A stretch of 64,000 nt of DNA from Mesorhizobium sp. LHD-90 (GCF_030929505.1 NZ_JAVFVV010000025.1:20921-84920); one strand, 5' to 3'; shown: positions 35,584 to 47,095, counted from the stretch's first letter. Made by a program: numbers and translations. The notes: generated from the sequence alone by a model not told the origin.

Positions 35584-36593
35584 CCGTGCCCAAACTCGTC
35601 TGCCGCAACGTCTGGAAGCTGTTCGGCTCCGGCGCTGCGGCGTTTTTCGCCGGCGGGCGGGTATCCGCCACATCTGAAGAGATCGCCGCGGCCAAATTGG
35701 TCGCGGCGGTGCGCGCCGTAGACCTCGAAGTCCGCGAGGGCGAGATCTTCGTCATCATGGGCCTGTCAGGCTCGGGCAAGTCGACGCTGGTGCGCTGCCT
35801 GTCGCGGCTGGTCGAGCCGACGGCGGGCGAAATCCTCTTCAACGGCGAGAACCTGCTGGCCGCCAGCGACAAGCGCATGGTCGAAATCCGCCGCCACCAG
35901 ATGGGCATGGTGTTCCAGAATTTCGCCCTGCTGCCGCATCTCACCGTGCTCGCCAATGTCGCCTTCCCGTTGGAAGTCCAGGGCATGGAGCGGGCGGCCC
36001 GCGAGTCACGGGCGAAAAAAATGGTCGAACTGGTCGGGCTTTCGGGCAAGGAGGCGTTTTTCCCGCGCGAACTGTCCGGCGGCCAGCAGCAGCGCGTCGG
36101 CATCGCCCGCTCGCTCGCCGTCGAGCCGGAACTGTGGTTCCTCGACGAGCCGTTTTCCGCCCTCGACCCGCTGATCCGCCGCGAGATGCAGGACGAATTC
36201 ATGCGCCTGCAATCGGTGCTGAAGAAGACCATCGTCTTCATCACCCACGATTTCGACGAGGCGATCCGGCTGGCCGACCGCATCGCCATCATGAAGGACG
36301 GGGCGATCGTCCAGGCCGGGACGCCCGAGGACCTCGTGCTCAATCCGGCCACACCCTATGTCGCCGAATTCACCCGCAACGTGCCGCGCGCCAAGGTGGT
36401 CAAGGTGGGATCGGTGATGAAGGCGGCGCCGGCGGGGCTGAACGGCGCCGCCATCCCGGCGCGGGCGACCGTCGCCGAAGCCGCGCCGCGCTTCGGCGCC
36501 GGCGTCGACCTGCTGCGCGTCGAGGACGGCGACGGGCATACGGCCGGCGCGCTGCACCGCGCCGACGTCGTCGACATCATGATGCGGGGGTGA
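35580..36593 (+). CDS. Quaternary-amine ABC transporter ATP-binding protein (ProV/OpuAA type)
   Basis: This 337-residue protein has Walker A GLSGSGKST, Q-loop VFQNFALLPH, signature ELSGGQQQRVGIARSL, Walker B LWFLDEPFSALD and H-loop ITHDFDEAI. The 50-residue N-terminal extension before Walker A and the short C-terminal region after VAEFTRNVPRAKVV are typical of glycine betaine/proline importers, though a clear CBS pair is not evident. It energises the fused permease downstream (3 bp gap). Its ribosome-binding region lies in the repeat of the inserted DUF559 element. Confidence 0.92.
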   Translation: MTVPKLVCRNVWKLFGSGAAAFFAGGRVSATSEEIAAAKLVAAVRAVDLEVREGEIFVIMGLSGSGKSTLVRCLSRLVEPTAGEILFNGENLLAASDKRMVEIRRHQMGMVFQNFALLPHLTVLANVAFPLEVQGMERAARESRAKKMVELVGLSGKEAFFPRELSGGQQQRVGIARSLAVEPELWFLDEPFSALDPLIRREMQDEFMRLQSVLKKTIVFITHDFDEAIRLADRIAIMKDGAIVQAGTPEDLVLNPATPYVAEFTRNVPRAKVVKVGSVMKAAPAGLNGAAIPARATVAEAAPRFGAGVDLLRVEDGDGHTAGALHRADVVDIMMRG

Positions 36594-36596
36594 GGG

Positions 36597-38618
36597 ATGA
36601 GTGCTCCCGCCCACGCTTCGCTCACCTCACCCCGCGAGGGTTTTAGCGCCTTCACCCCTTCGGCAATGGCCTGGCTCATCGCGCTGGCGGCCTTCGTCGT
36701 CCTTTGGCAGTTCGGAGAACCCCTCGCGAAATGGGCCTTCGACTATCCGAAGACCTGGCAGATCCCGGCGCAGCGCTGGATCGGCGACGCCATGAAATGG
36801 CTGCTCAATGACGCGCGCTTCGGCCTTTTCACCTTCACCGAGCTGACCCGTTTCATCGCGGCGATCATCGACCTGCCCTATCGCGCGGTGCTCAGCCTGC
36901 TCGCCACCGGTTTCCTTTCGGGACAAGGCTCCAGCGCGGTACAGATCCTGCCGCCGCTGTCCTGGATCGCGGTGGTCGGTATCGTCGCCATGATGGGTTT
37001 TTATGCCGGCGGGCGAAGGCTGGCGCTGCTTGCCGGCGGCTGCTTCCTGTTCCTTGCAATGTTCGGGCAATGGACCAGCGCCATGGTGACGCTGGCATCC
37101 ATCCTGGTCGCCGTGCCGATCGGCGTCGCCGGCGGTCTGGCGCTGGGGCTCGCGGCCTATCGCTGGCCGCGTTTCGAGGTTGCGCTGACACCTCTCCTCG
37201 ACCTGATGCAGACCATACCGGTCTTCGCCTATCTCGTGCCGATCCTGTTCCTGTTCGGCTTCGGGCCGACGGCGGCGATCGTTGCCACGCTGATCTATGC
37301 CATGCCGCCGATGACCCGCATCACCATCCTGGCGCTGCGTTCGGTGCCGTCCGAGGTGCACGATCTCGGCCGCATGATCGGCTGCACGCGCCGGCAGATG
37401 ACCTGGCGCGTTCTGGTGCCATCGGCCAAGGACAGCCTGATGGTCGGCGTCAACCAGGTGATCATGCTGTCGCTCAACATGGTTATCATCGCCTCGATGA
37501 TCGGCGCCGGCGGGCTCGGCTTCGATGTGCTGGCGGCGCTGCGCCGCCTCGACATCGGCGCCGGCCTGGAAGCAGGGCTCGCGATCGTCGCTTTGGCGGT
37601 GGCGCTCGACCGGCTGAGCCAGGCCTTTGCCGCCAAGGCCGGGACGGCCGCCCGTGCCGAGCGTCCTGCGGGCATCGTGGCGCGCGCACCCTACACGGTC
37701 GGCGCGCTGGCGCTCGTCGCCGCCACCTTCGCCATCGGGCTGGCCCTGCCCGCCGTGCAGACCTATCCGGAAGTCCTCCAGATATCGACCGGCACCTTCT
37801 TCTCGCGTGTGGTCGAATGGATCAACGTCAACTTCTTCGATGCCTTCGAGGCCCTGAAGAATGCCGTGCTTCTGAACATCCTCGTGCCGTTCAAGCGGCT
37901 GCTCGCCGGCCTGCCCTGGCTGGGCGTGGTTGCGTTGCTTGCCTTTGCCGGCTGGCGCCTCGGCGGGCTGCGCCTCGCCGCTCTCACGGGCGCGCTCTCC
38001 TTCCTGATCGCCGCCACCGGTCAATGGGAAAAGGCGACTGTCACCGTCTATCTCTGTGGCATCTCGGTGGTGATCGCGTCGCTGATCGGCATCCCGATCG
38101 CCATTCTCGTCGCGGATCGCGAAAGACTGTGGCGGTGGGTGCAGGCAATCATCGACACGCTGCAGACGCTGCCGTCGTTCGTCTATCTGATGCCGGCGGT
38201 GATGCTGTTTCGCGTCGGCGACTTCACCGCCATGATCGCCGTCGTCGCCTTCGCCATCGCGCCGGCCATCCGCTACACCGTGCTCGGCCTGCAAAAGGTC
38301 GATCCGCGCACCATCGAGGCAGGCCGCGCCATGGGCTGCACGCCCCGGCAGCTTCTCACAAAAATCCGGCTGAAGCTGGCGCTGCCCGAAATCATGCTCG
38401 GCCTAAACCAGACAATCATGTTCGCGCTGTCGATGCTGGTCATCACCGCGCTGGTCGGCACGCGCGACCTCGGCCAGGAAGTCTACATCGCGCTCACCAA
38501 GGCCGACACCGGCCGAGGAATCGTCGCCGGTCTTGCCATCGCATTCATCGCCATCATAGCCGACCGGCTGATCGCTGCGGGTGCTGCGCGGACGCGCGCC
38601 CGGCTGGGGCTGGCGTGA
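36597..38618 (+). CDS. Quaternary-amine ABC transporter permease, two domains fused
   Basis: The 673-residue membrane protein contains two ProW-like permease domains in tandem. The first has the coupling-helix motif SEVHDLGRMIGCTRRQ (about residue 255) and the second DPRTIEAGRAMGCTPRQ (about residue 570). Each is preceded by LLDLMQTIPVFAYLVPI or IIDTLQTLPSFVYLMPA. The usual system has two identical 300-residue subunits; here one polypeptide supplies both. It forms the inner-membrane channel for the binding protein and ATPase encoded just upstream. Confidence 0.92.
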   Translation: MSAPAHASLTSPREGFSAFTPSAMAWLIALAAFVVLWQFGEPLAKWAFDYPKTWQIPAQRWIGDAMKWLLNDARFGLFTFTELTRFIAAIIDLPYRAVLSLLATGFLSGQGSSAVQILPPLSWIAVVGIVAMMGFYAGGRRLALLAGGCFLFLAMFGQWTSAMVTLASILVAVPIGVAGGLALGLAAYRWPRFEVALTPLLDLMQTIPVFAYLVPILFLFGFGPTAAIVATLIYAMPPMTRITILALRSVPSEVHDLGRMIGCTRRQMTWRVLVPSAKDSLMVGVNQVIMLSLNMVIIASMIGAGGLGFDVLAALRRLDIGAGLEAGLAIVALAVALDRLSQAFAAKAGTAARAERPAGIVARAPYTVGALALVAATFAIGLALPAVQTYPEVLQISTGTFFSRVVEWINVNFFDAFEALKNAVLLNILVPFKRLLAGLPWLGVVALLAFAGWRLGGLRLAALTGALSFLIAATGQWEKATVTVYLCGISVVIASLIGIPIAILVADRERLWRWVQAIIDTLQTLPSFVYLMPAVMLFRVGDFTAMIAVVAFAIAPAIRYTVLGLQKVDPRTIEAGRAMGCTPRQLLTKIRLKLALPEIMLGLNQTIMFALSMLVITALVGTRDLGQEVYIALTKADTGRGIVAGLAIAFIAIIADRLIAAGAARTRARLGLA

Positions 38619-38682
38619 GGAAACGAATCCGAAAACTGCGGCAGATGCCTGAAAACAAAAGAAAAAACTGGATGAAACACAA

Positions 38683-41136
38683 ATGACTTTTCCCAGCCAA
38701 GCCCAATTCGTCGTCATCGGCGGGGGCATCATCGGCTGTTCGACGGCCTATCATCTCGCCCGCGACCACAAGGCCGATGTCGTGCTGCTGGAGCAGGGCA
38801 AGCTGACCTCCGGCTCGACCTGGCACGCGGCCGGGCTGGTCGGCCAGTTGCGTTCGTCTGCCTCGATCACGCGCGTGCTCAAATATTCGGTCGATCTCTA
38901 CAAGACCCTCAAGGCCGAGACCGGGCTGGAGACCGGCTGGAAGATGACCGGCTGCCTGCGGCTCGCCACCAACCAGGACCGCTGGACCGAATTCCGCCGG
39001 CTGGCGACGACGGCGAAAAGTTTCGGCATGGAGATGCATCTGCTCGACGCCGCCGAGGTGAAGAGGATGTGGCCGCTGATGGAAACCTCCGACCTCGTCG
39101 GCGCGTCCTGGCTGCCCACCGACGGCCAGGCCAGTCCCTCGGACATCACCCAGTCGCTGGCCAAGGGCGCGCGCATGCATGGCGCAAAACTGTTCGAGGA
39201 GGTGCGCGTCACCGGCTTCGACATCAAGGACGGACGCATCACCACCGTGCGGACGACGCGCGGCGACATCGCCTGCGACAAGGTGGTGAACTGCGCCGGT
39301 CAGTGGGCGCGCCAGGTCGGCGCCATGGCCGGCATCGACGTGCCGCTGCAAGCCGTGAAACACCAGTACATCATCACCGAGAAGATCGACGGCCTGTCGA
39401 CCGATGCGCCGACGATCCGCGACCCCGACCGGCGCACCTATTTCAAGGAGGAGGTCGGCGGCCTGGTCATGGGCGGCTACGAGCCCAACCCGATCGCCTG
39501 GGAAACCGGGTTGCCCGGCGGCGACGTTCCGGACGACTGGGAGTTCCGGCTGTTCGACGACGATTTCGATCATTTCGAACAGCATATGACGCAGGCGATC
39601 GCGCGCGTCCCGGCGCTGGAGCACGTCGGCGTCAAGCAGATGATCAACGGGCCGGAGAGTTTTACGCCGGACGGCAATTTCATCCTCGGCGCGGCGCCCG
39701 AATGCAAAAACATGTTCGTCGGCGCCGGTTTCAACGCCTTCGGCATCGCGTCCGGCGGCGGCGCCGGCTGGGTGCTGGCGCAATGGGCAGTCGACGGCGA
39801 GGCGCCGCTTGACCTGTGGGTCGTCGATATCAGGCGTTTTTCCGGCCTGCATCGCGACCGGCAATGGGTCAGCGACCGCACGCTGGAAGCCTACGGAAAA
39901 CACTACACAATCGGCTTCCCGCACGAGGAATATCTGTCCGGCCGCCCGGCGATCGTCTCGCCGCTCTATGAGCGTCTCAAGGCGCATGGCGCCGTCTTCG
40001 GCTCGAAACTCGGCTGGGAGCGGCCGAACTGGTTCGCGCCAGAGGGCACTGAGGCCAAGGACGTCTATTCGATGGGTCGCCAAAACTGGTTCGCACCGGT
40101 CGGCGACGAACACCGCCATGTGCGCGAGCATGTCGGCATCTTCGATCAGTCGTCCTTCGCCAAATACGAGGTGAGCGGCCCGGACGCGGCGCGCGCGCTG
40201 GACTGGATCTGCGCCAACGACGTGTCGAAGCCCGCCGGGCGGCTGACCTACACGCAACTGCTCAACACCCGCGGCGGCATCGAGGCCGATCTGACGGTGG
40301 CGCGGCTTTCGGACGATCTTTTTTACGTCGTGACTGGAACCGGTTTCCGCACCCACGACCGCGCCTGGATCGCCGACCATGTTCCCGAACCTTTCGACGT
40401 ATCGATCGAGGACATCACCGAAAAATACGGCACGCTGTCGCTGATGGGGCCGAACGCCCGAAAAGTGCTGGCCGCCGTCGCCGATGCCGACATCTCCAAC
40501 GCCGCCTTCCCGTTCGGCCATGTCCGCGAGATCGAGATCGCCGGCGCGACGGTCCGCGCCCTGCGGGTGACCTATGTCGGCGAGCTCGGCTGGGAACTGC
40601 ATATTCCGATCGAGGCGACCGGAAAGGTGTTCGACGCGCTGATGGCAGCGGGTGCGCCGCACGGCATCCGCCCGGTCGGCTACCGCGCGCTGGAATCGCT
40701 CCGGCTGGAAAAGGGCTACCGCGCCTGGGGCTCCGACATCACTCCCAACGATACACCGTTCGAGGCGGGACTCGGCTGGGCGGTGAAGCTGCGCAAGAAC
40801 ACCGACTTCGTCGGCCGCCGCGCGCTGGAGAAGATCAACGGATCGGCGCTGAAAAAACGCTTCGCCGGTTTCACCGTCGACGACCCCGACATCGTGCTGG
40901 TCGGGCGCGAGACGATCCTGCGCAACGGCGAGCCGGTTGGCTACCTGTCGTCCGGAGGCTACGGCTACACGATCGGCAAGAACATCGGCTACGGCTATGT
41001 GCGCAACGCTGACGGCGTCGACGACGATTTTCTGGGTTCCGGCGACTACGAGCTGGTCGTGGCGATGGAAAAGACCCCGGCGCGCATCCATCTCGAGCCG
41101 CTCTACGACCCCAAGGGCGACAAGGTGAAGGGATGA
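38683..41136 (+). CDS. FAD-dependent dehydrogenase/GcvT fusion (dimethylglycine or sarcosine dehydrogenase-like), copy 1
   Basis: This is an 817-residue, two-part enzyme. The N-terminal DAO-type flavin domain has FVVIGGGIIGCSTAYHLA and the STWHAAGLVGQL motif, where His48 corresponds to the residue that covalently carries FAD in dimethylglycine dehydrogenases. An FAO_M-type linker (about residues 370-430) leads to GcvT domains that bind tetrahydrofolate and capture formaldehyde (TLLNTRGGIEADL is expected as TQLLNTRGGIEADL; ITPNDTPFEAGLGW). Such enzymes oxidatively demethylate N-methylated glycine derivatives. Being directly downstream of a betaine/choline-type importer supports catabolism of its cargo. 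Confidence 0.88.
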   Translation: MTFPSQAQFVVIGGGIIGCSTAYHLARDHKADVVLLEQGKLTSGSTWHAAGLVGQLRSSASITRVLKYSVDLYKTLKAETGLETGWKMTGCLRLATNQDRWTEFRRLATTAKSFGMEMHLLDAAEVKRMWPLMETSDLVGASWLPTDGQASPSDITQSLAKGARMHGAKLFEEVRVTGFDIKDGRITTVRTTRGDIACDKVVNCAGQWARQVGAMAGIDVPLQAVKHQYIITEKIDGLSTDAPTIRDPDRRTYFKEEVGGLVMGGYEPNPIAWETGLPGGDVPDDWEFRLFDDDFDHFEQHMTQAIARVPALEHVGVKQMINGPESFTPDGNFILGAAPECKNMFVGAGFNAFGIASGGGAGWVLAQWAVDGEAPLDLWVVDIRRFSGLHRDRQWVSDRTLEAYGKHYTIGFPHEEYLSGRPAIVSPLYERLKAHGAVFGSKLGWERPNWFAPEGTEAKDVYSMGRQNWFAPVGDEHRHVREHVGIFDQSSFAKYEVSGPDAARALDWICANDVSKPAGRLTYTQLLNTRGGIEADLTVARLSDDLFYVVTGTGFRTHDRAWIADHVPEPFDVSIEDITEKYGTLSLMGPNARKVLAAVADADISNAAFPFGHVREIEIAGATVRALRVTYVGELGWELHIPIEATGKVFDALMAAGAPHGIRPVGYRALESLRLEKGYRAWGSDITPNDTPFEAGLGWAVKLRKNTDFVGRRALEKINGSALKKRFAGFTVDDPDIVLVGRETILRNGEPVGYLSSGGYGYTIGKNIGYGYVRNADGVDDDFLGSGDYELVVAMEKTPARIHLEPLYDPKGDKVKG

Positions 41137-41152
41137 GCATCGCGCACAACAC

Positions 41153-41287
41153 GCCCCCTCCACCACGCTACGCGTGGTCCCCCTCCCCCGTAAACGGGGG
41201 AGGAACCAGGTCGTGCCGGCGTCGCCGCTGCGGATCCTCCCCTGCGAAGCGGGGGAGGGGGACCACGCGTAGCGTGGTGGAGGGGGC
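41153..41287. repeat. Gene-less pair of inverted double-hairpin repeats
   Basis: Left arm 41153-41204 and right arm 41235-41287 are inverted copies, nearly identical over 50 bp, separated by 30 bp. Each arm holds two hairpins: ACCACGC/GCGTGGT (loop TAC) and CCTCCCCCG/CGGGGGAGG (loop TAAA on the left; the right has GAA with one T-G wobble). The architecture matches the DUF559 element 5.6 kb upstream but there is no gene inside. The 204-bp gap between the two dehydrogenase genes is otherwise empty. Confidence 0.8.
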
Positions 41288-41340
41288 TTCGTCCCAGGCG
41301 CCTACGAGAAGACGTTCCGCCCAACCCTCGCGAGTTTCGC

Positions 41341-43754
41341 ATGCCCTTCCGCGCTGACCGCCACGTAAGAATCCTCATCATCGGCGGCGGGGCGATCGGC
41401 ACCTCGCTCGCCTATCATCTCGGCCGCGCCGGCGCCAAGGACGTGCTGCTGGTCGAAAAGGCGCAGCTTACCCACGGCTGCACCTGGCATGCGGCGGGCC
41501 TGGTCGGCCAGTTGCGCGGAAAACGCAACCTCACCCGGCTGATGCAGAATTCGGTCGCGGTGTTCGACCGGCTGGAGGCCGAGACCGGCCAGCATATCGC
41601 CTGGAAGAAGGTCGGGTCGCTGCGGCTTGCCGGCAGCCCGGCGCGCTGGAGCGAAATCCGCCGCTCCATGGGCCAGGCGAAAAGTTTCGGCGTCGAGTGC
41701 CACTCGCTCACCGCCGACGAGGCGGAAAGACATTTCCCCTTCATCGTCAAGGACGGCATCGAAGGCGCCGCCTTCATCCCCGGCGACGGTTACATCGACC
41801 CCTATTCGCTGACCATGGCCTATGCCAAGGGCGCCCGGCAGAACGGCGTGCGCATCGAGGAAGGCGTCTGCGTCGAAGAGATCGTCGTCGAGGGCCGCCG
41901 TGCCGTCGGCGTGTCGACAACAAGCGGCACCATCTCTTGCGACATCCTCGTCAACTGCGCCGGCCTGTGGGCGAAGCGGGTGGGCAAGATGGCCGGCGTG
42001 CCGCTGGCGGCCGGCATCGTCGAGCACCAGTATTTCCTCACCGAGAAAAAACTGACGCTCGATCCCGGCCTGACCACGCTGCGCGATCCCGACAACAATT
42101 TTTATCTCAAGCCGGACACCGGCTCCTTCGCCATCGGTGGCTGGGAGGACGGCTCGGTCGGGTTCCATCGCGGCATGCCGCCGCTGGATTTCGGCCGCGA
42201 ATTGTTTGCCCCCAACATGGAGCGGCTCGAACTGTTCGCCCTGCCCGCGGCCGAGCGCCTGCCGGTGCTGAACGAGATCGGCATCCAGACCGTCATCAAC
42301 GGACCGATCCCGGTCTCCTACGACGGCGAGCCGATCATGGGGCTCGCGCCCGAACTAGACAATTTCTACGTCGCCTGCGGTTTCACCGCCGGCATCGCGG
42401 CGTCGGGCGGCGCCGGACTAGCGCTCTCCAACATGATCTTGCACGGCGACGCCGGCATGGACCTTTGGCCGTTCGACGTGCGGCGATTCGGCGCCGTGCA
42501 GGCGCAGGGCCGTTATCTCGAGGAACGCGCCATCGAGGCCTACGGCGCCTATTACAAGATCCACTGGCCGGCCGAGGAGGCGCATGCCGGGCGCGGCCTG
42601 CGCCGCTCGCCGCTGCATGAGACGCTGCGCCAGGGCGGCGCGGTGTTCGGCTCGAAATTCGGCTGGGAGCGGCCGAACTGGTTCGCGCTGCCGGGCAGCG
42701 AGGCGGTGGAACTCGGCAGCTTCGAAGGCAAGCCCGGCTGGTTCGACGCGGTCGGCGCCGAGGTGCGCGCCATCCGCGAGCGGGCGGCGCTGATCGACCA
42801 GACCTCGTTCTCGAAATTCGAGATTTTTGGCAAGGGCGCGCTGGAGGCCATGCAGCGCATCGCCGCCAACGATCTCGGCGGCGCGCCGAGCAAGGCCGTT
42901 TACACCCAGCTCTGCAACGAGCGCGGCGGCATCGAGGCCGACGTCACCATCATCCATATCAGCGACGACCTGTTCTATCTCGTCACCGGCTCGGGTTTCG
43001 GCATCCGCGACGGCCATTGGGTCCGCCGCCACTTGCCGGGGGACATAGGCTTCCGGGACGTCACGAACCAATACGCCACGATCAATCTGTGCGGGCCGCT
43101 GTCGCGAAAAATCCTGCAGTCGGTCAGCGACGACGACCTTTCGAACGAGGCGCATCCTTTCCTCGCGGCGCGCTGGATCGAGGTAGGCAATGCCAGGGCG
43201 CTGGCCGTGCGCATCGGTTATGTCGGCGAGCTCGGCTACGAACTCTACGTGCCGCAGGAATTTGCCTGCCATGTCTACGAGACGCTGCTCGGCGCCAGCG
43301 AGCCGTTCGAAGTGTCCAATGTCGGCTACCGGGCGATCGATGCGGCGCGCATGGAAAAGGGCTATCTCTACTGGTCGGGCGACATCACGCCGGACTACAA
43401 CCCTTACGAGGCCGGGCTCGGCTTCGCCGTGGCGCTCGACAAGGGCGACTTCATCGGCCGTGCGGCGCTGGCCAAGATCAAGGCCGAGGGCGTCAGGCGA
43501 AAGCTCTGCTCCTTCACCATCGACGGTTTTGCGCCGCTGCATGGCGGCGAGTCGATCCTGCTCGGCGGCAAGGTGGTCGGCTCGACCTCGTCCACCGGCT
43601 ACGGCTACACGTTGGGCAAGACCATCGCCTTCGGCTACCTGCCGGCGGAGCTTTCCGGCGAAGGCGCCTTCACGATCGAAGCGTTCGGCAAACCCTATGC
43701 CGCGACGCGCGGGCCGCGCGTGCTCTACGATCCGAAGATGGAGAGGCTGAAGGC

Positions 43755-43758
<4 letters not shown>
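41341..43758 (+). CDS. FAD-dependent dehydrogenase/GcvT fusion, copy 2
   Basis: This 805-residue paralogue of the preceding gene has the same order: flavin-binding ILIIGGGAIGTSLAYHLG, covalent-FAD motif CTWHAAGLVGQL (His50), FAO_M linker, GcvT domain with TQLCNERGGIEADV, and C-terminal ITPDYNPYEAGLGF. It differs enough from copy 1 to suggest a different N-methylated substrate in one pathway, for example successive demethylation steps. It is separated from copy 1 by a repeat pair and overlaps the kinase gene by 4 bp. Confidence 0.87.
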
Positions 43759-44660
<902 letters not shown>

Positions 44661-44847
44661 AAACCATATCCTCGTTGCCAAGGGGCAGGCTTGCGCCTTG
44701 TAAGCAAGCAACAAACGGTTCACCCTACGGTGCACCGGCAATCCAAGGGAAGTCGAAAGCAGGGATACATAAGCAACGGAAGCGCAAGAAGAACATCATT
44801 TGCAGACACTCGAAGCGTGAATATCAACAGACCCTAGCGGAAGTCGA

Positions 44848-45834
44848 ATGACAGTCCTGGTGACGGGCGGCGCCGGTTATATCGGCAGCCATATGGTGTG
44901 GAAGCTCCTGGAAGAGGACGAGGACGTCGTCGTCATCGACCGTCTGTCGACCGGCTTCGACTGGGCGATCCCCGCGGAGGTCGAGCTCGTCGTCGGCGAC
45001 ATCGCCGATCAGGATCTCGTCGAGCAGACCATGAAACGCCGCAAGGTCGACGCGGTCATCCATTTCGCCGGCTCGGCGGTGGTGCCGGATTCGCTCGCCG
45101 ATCCGCTCGGCTACTATCTCAACAACACGGTGAAATCCCGCGCCATGATGGAGAGCGCGATCCGCGCCGGCGTGCCGCATTTCATCTTCTCCTCCACCGC
45201 CGCCGTCTATGGCGGCAACCACGAGAAGCCGGTGGTGGAGGAAACGCCGACGTTCCCGGAATCGCCCTATGGCCGCTCGAAACTGATGACCGAGGCGATG
45301 CTTGCCGACGCCGCGGCGGCGCATCCCTTCACCTATACCGCGCTGCGCTACTTCAACGTCGCGGGCGCCGATCCGAAGGGACGCACCGGCCAATCGACGC
45401 GCGGCGCCACGCACCTGATCAAGGTCGCCTGCGAGACCGCCACCGGCAAGCGGCCGTTCATGGAAGTGTTCGGCACCGACTATCCGACGCCCGACGGCAC
45501 CTGCCTGCGCGACTTCATCCATGTCTGGGACCTCGTGGAAGCGCATTTGCTGGCTTTACGCAGGCTGCGGGCCGGCGGAAAAAGCCTCGTCGCCAATTGC
45601 GGCTACGGCACCGGCTATTCGGTGCTGCAGGTGATCGAGGCGGTGCGCAGCACTGTCGGGCGCGATTTCGACGTGCGCTACAGCCCGCGCCGGTCCGGCG
45701 ACCTGATCGCCGTGCTCGCCAATGCCGACCGGGCGCGGCAGGAGTTCGGCTGGACGCCGAAACTCGACAATCTCGTCACCATCGTCTCCGATGCGCTCCG
45801 CTGGGAGGAGGCGTTGAAAAGACGCAATAGCTGA
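44848..45834 (+). CDS. galE: UDP-glucose 4-epimerase
   Basis: This 328-residue extended SDR has VTGGAGYIGSHMVWKLL, substrate-side ALRYFNVAGAD, and active-site Ser/Tyr-x3-Lys in SSTAAVYGG and YGRSKLMTE. It interconverts UDP-glucose and UDP-galactose (ExoB/GalE type), providing galactose for surface polysaccharides. It starts 187 bp after the kinase gene, so it probably has its own promoter. The next gene is another UDP-sugar epimerase. Confidence 0.92.
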   Translation: MTVLVTGGAGYIGSHMVWKLLEEDEDVVVIDRLSTGFDWAIPAEVELVVGDIADQDLVEQTMKRRKVDAVIHFAGSAVVPDSLADPLGYYLNNTVKSRAMMESAIRAGVPHFIFSSTAAVYGGNHEKPVVEETPTFPESPYGRSKLMTEAMLADAAAAHPFTYTALRYFNVAGADPKGRTGQSTRGATHLIKVACETATGKRPFMEVFGTDYPTPDGTCLRDFIHVWDLVEAHLLALRRLRAGGKSLVANCGYGTGYSVLQVIEAVRSTVGRDFDVRYSPRRSGDLIAVLANADRARQEFGWTPKLDNLVTIVSDALRWEEALKRRNS

Positions 45835-45913
45835 ACGCCGCCATTTCGGCTATTGGCTGCATCGAACCGCATTCGGCTCCGCTCGCGGAGCCCGCGCCAG
45901 GAGACGACGTCCC

Positions 45914-46924
45914 GTGAGTATCCTCGTGACCGGCGCCGCCGGCTTCATCGGCGCGGCGACCGCCCAGGCCTTGCTAGACCGCGGCGACGAGGTGGTCGGC
46001 CTCGACAACATCAACGACTATTACGACGTGCGGCTGAAGGAGGCGCGGCTGGCACGGCTGACAGGGCGCGACGGCTTCACCTTCGTCAGGGCCGACCTCG
46101 CCGACCGGCAGGCGATGGAGGCCGTGTTCTCGGACCACCGGCCGCGGCGGGTCGCACATTTGGCGGCGCAGGCGGGCGTGCGCTACGGCCTCACCCACCC
46201 GCATGCCTACGCGCAATCCAATCTCGTTGGCTTCCTGAACGTGCTGGAGGGCTGCCGGCACGGCGGCGTCGAGCACCTGGTCTTCGCATCCTCCAGTTCG
46301 GTCTACGGCGCAAACACCAGCCTGCCCTACCGGGTCGAGGACAATGTCGACCATCCGCTCAGCCTCTACGCCGCCAGCAAGAAGGCCAACGAGCTGATGG
46401 CGCATTCCTACGCGCATCTCTACCGGCTGCCGGTCACCGGGCTGCGCTTCTTCACCGTCTACGGGCCATGGGGCCGCCCCGACATGGCGCCGTTCGCATT
46501 CACAAGAAAGATCATCAGCGGCGAGCCGATCGACGTCTACAATTTCGGCCGGCACGCCCGCGACTTCACCTACATCGACGACGTCGCCGAAGGCGTGGTG
46601 CGCACGCTCGACACGATCGCGTCGCCCGACCCGGATTGGAGCGGCGCACAACCCGATCCGGCCACGTCGCTGGCGCCCTACCGCATCTACAATATCGGCA
46701 ACAGCGACCCGGTCGAGCTGATGGATTTCATCCGCTGCATCGAGGCGGTGACGGGCCGCAAGGCCCTCATGAACATGCTGCCGATGCAGCCCGGCGACGT
46801 GCCGCGCACCTTTGCCGATGTCGAGGCGCTGGCGGCCGCCACCGGGTTTCGACCGCGCACGCCGATCGACGCCGGCATCCGCCGCTTCGTCGCCTGGTAC
46901 AAGGATTTTTACAACGTCGCGTAG
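45914..46924 (+). CDS. lpsL: UDP-glucuronate 4-epimerase
   Basis: Starting at a GTG (45914), the 336-residue extended SDR contains VTGAAGFIGAATAQALL, GLDNINDYYDVRLKEARL and LAAQAGVRYGLTHPHAY, which are diagnostic of UDP-GlcA 4-epimerases (LpsL/LspL/CapI). The YxxxK is in LYAASKKANE. It makes UDP-galacturonate. The related lpsL gene of Sinorhizobium is tied to K-antigen and LPS synthesis, which fits the capsule locus 12 kb upstream. Two palindromic repeats follow the stop codon. Confidence 0.9.
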   Translation: MSILVTGAAGFIGAATAQALLDRGDEVVGLDNINDYYDVRLKEARLARLTGRDGFTFVRADLADRQAMEAVFSDHRPRRVAHLAAQAGVRYGLTHPHAYAQSNLVGFLNVLEGCRHGGVEHLVFASSSSVYGANTSLPYRVEDNVDHPLSLYAASKKANELMAHSYAHLYRLPVTGLRFFTVYGPWGRPDMAPFAFTRKIISGEPIDVYNFGRHARDFTYIDDVAEGVVRTLDTIASPDPDWSGAQPDPATSLAPYRIYNIGNSDPVELMDFIRCIEAVTGRKALMNMLPMQPGDVPRTFADVEALAAATGFRPRTPIDAGIRRFVAWYKDFYNVA

Positions 46925-47006
46925 GCCGGGCGGAGCGGATCCGGCCTTTGTCGCGCTCGACACGATCTTGTTGGCGCCAGCCGATTCGCCGGCGCCGGCA
47001 GGTGCC

Positions 47007-47082
47007 TGGTGGTCCGATTCTGACATTTGCATCCCGCCGATACAACCCGCTCAGGCAAATGTCAGAATCAAAGGACCACTAG
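47007..47082. repeat. Palindromic intergenic repeat, copy 1
   Basis: TGGTGGTCCGATTCTGACAT... (47007-47030) is the approximate inverse of 47055-47082 (GCAAATGTCAGAATC then GGACCACTAG), with a 24-bp centre. The right arm has a 3-bp insertion. It is closely related in sequence and layout to the element at 47096-47174. Confidence 0.7.
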
Positions 47083-47095
47083 CAAGTATATGATT

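Noticed and set aside
41137..41340. Small coding gene between the two FAD/GcvT genes
   Set aside because: Short frames here are readings through palindromic repeats with Pro/Arg/Ser-rich translations.
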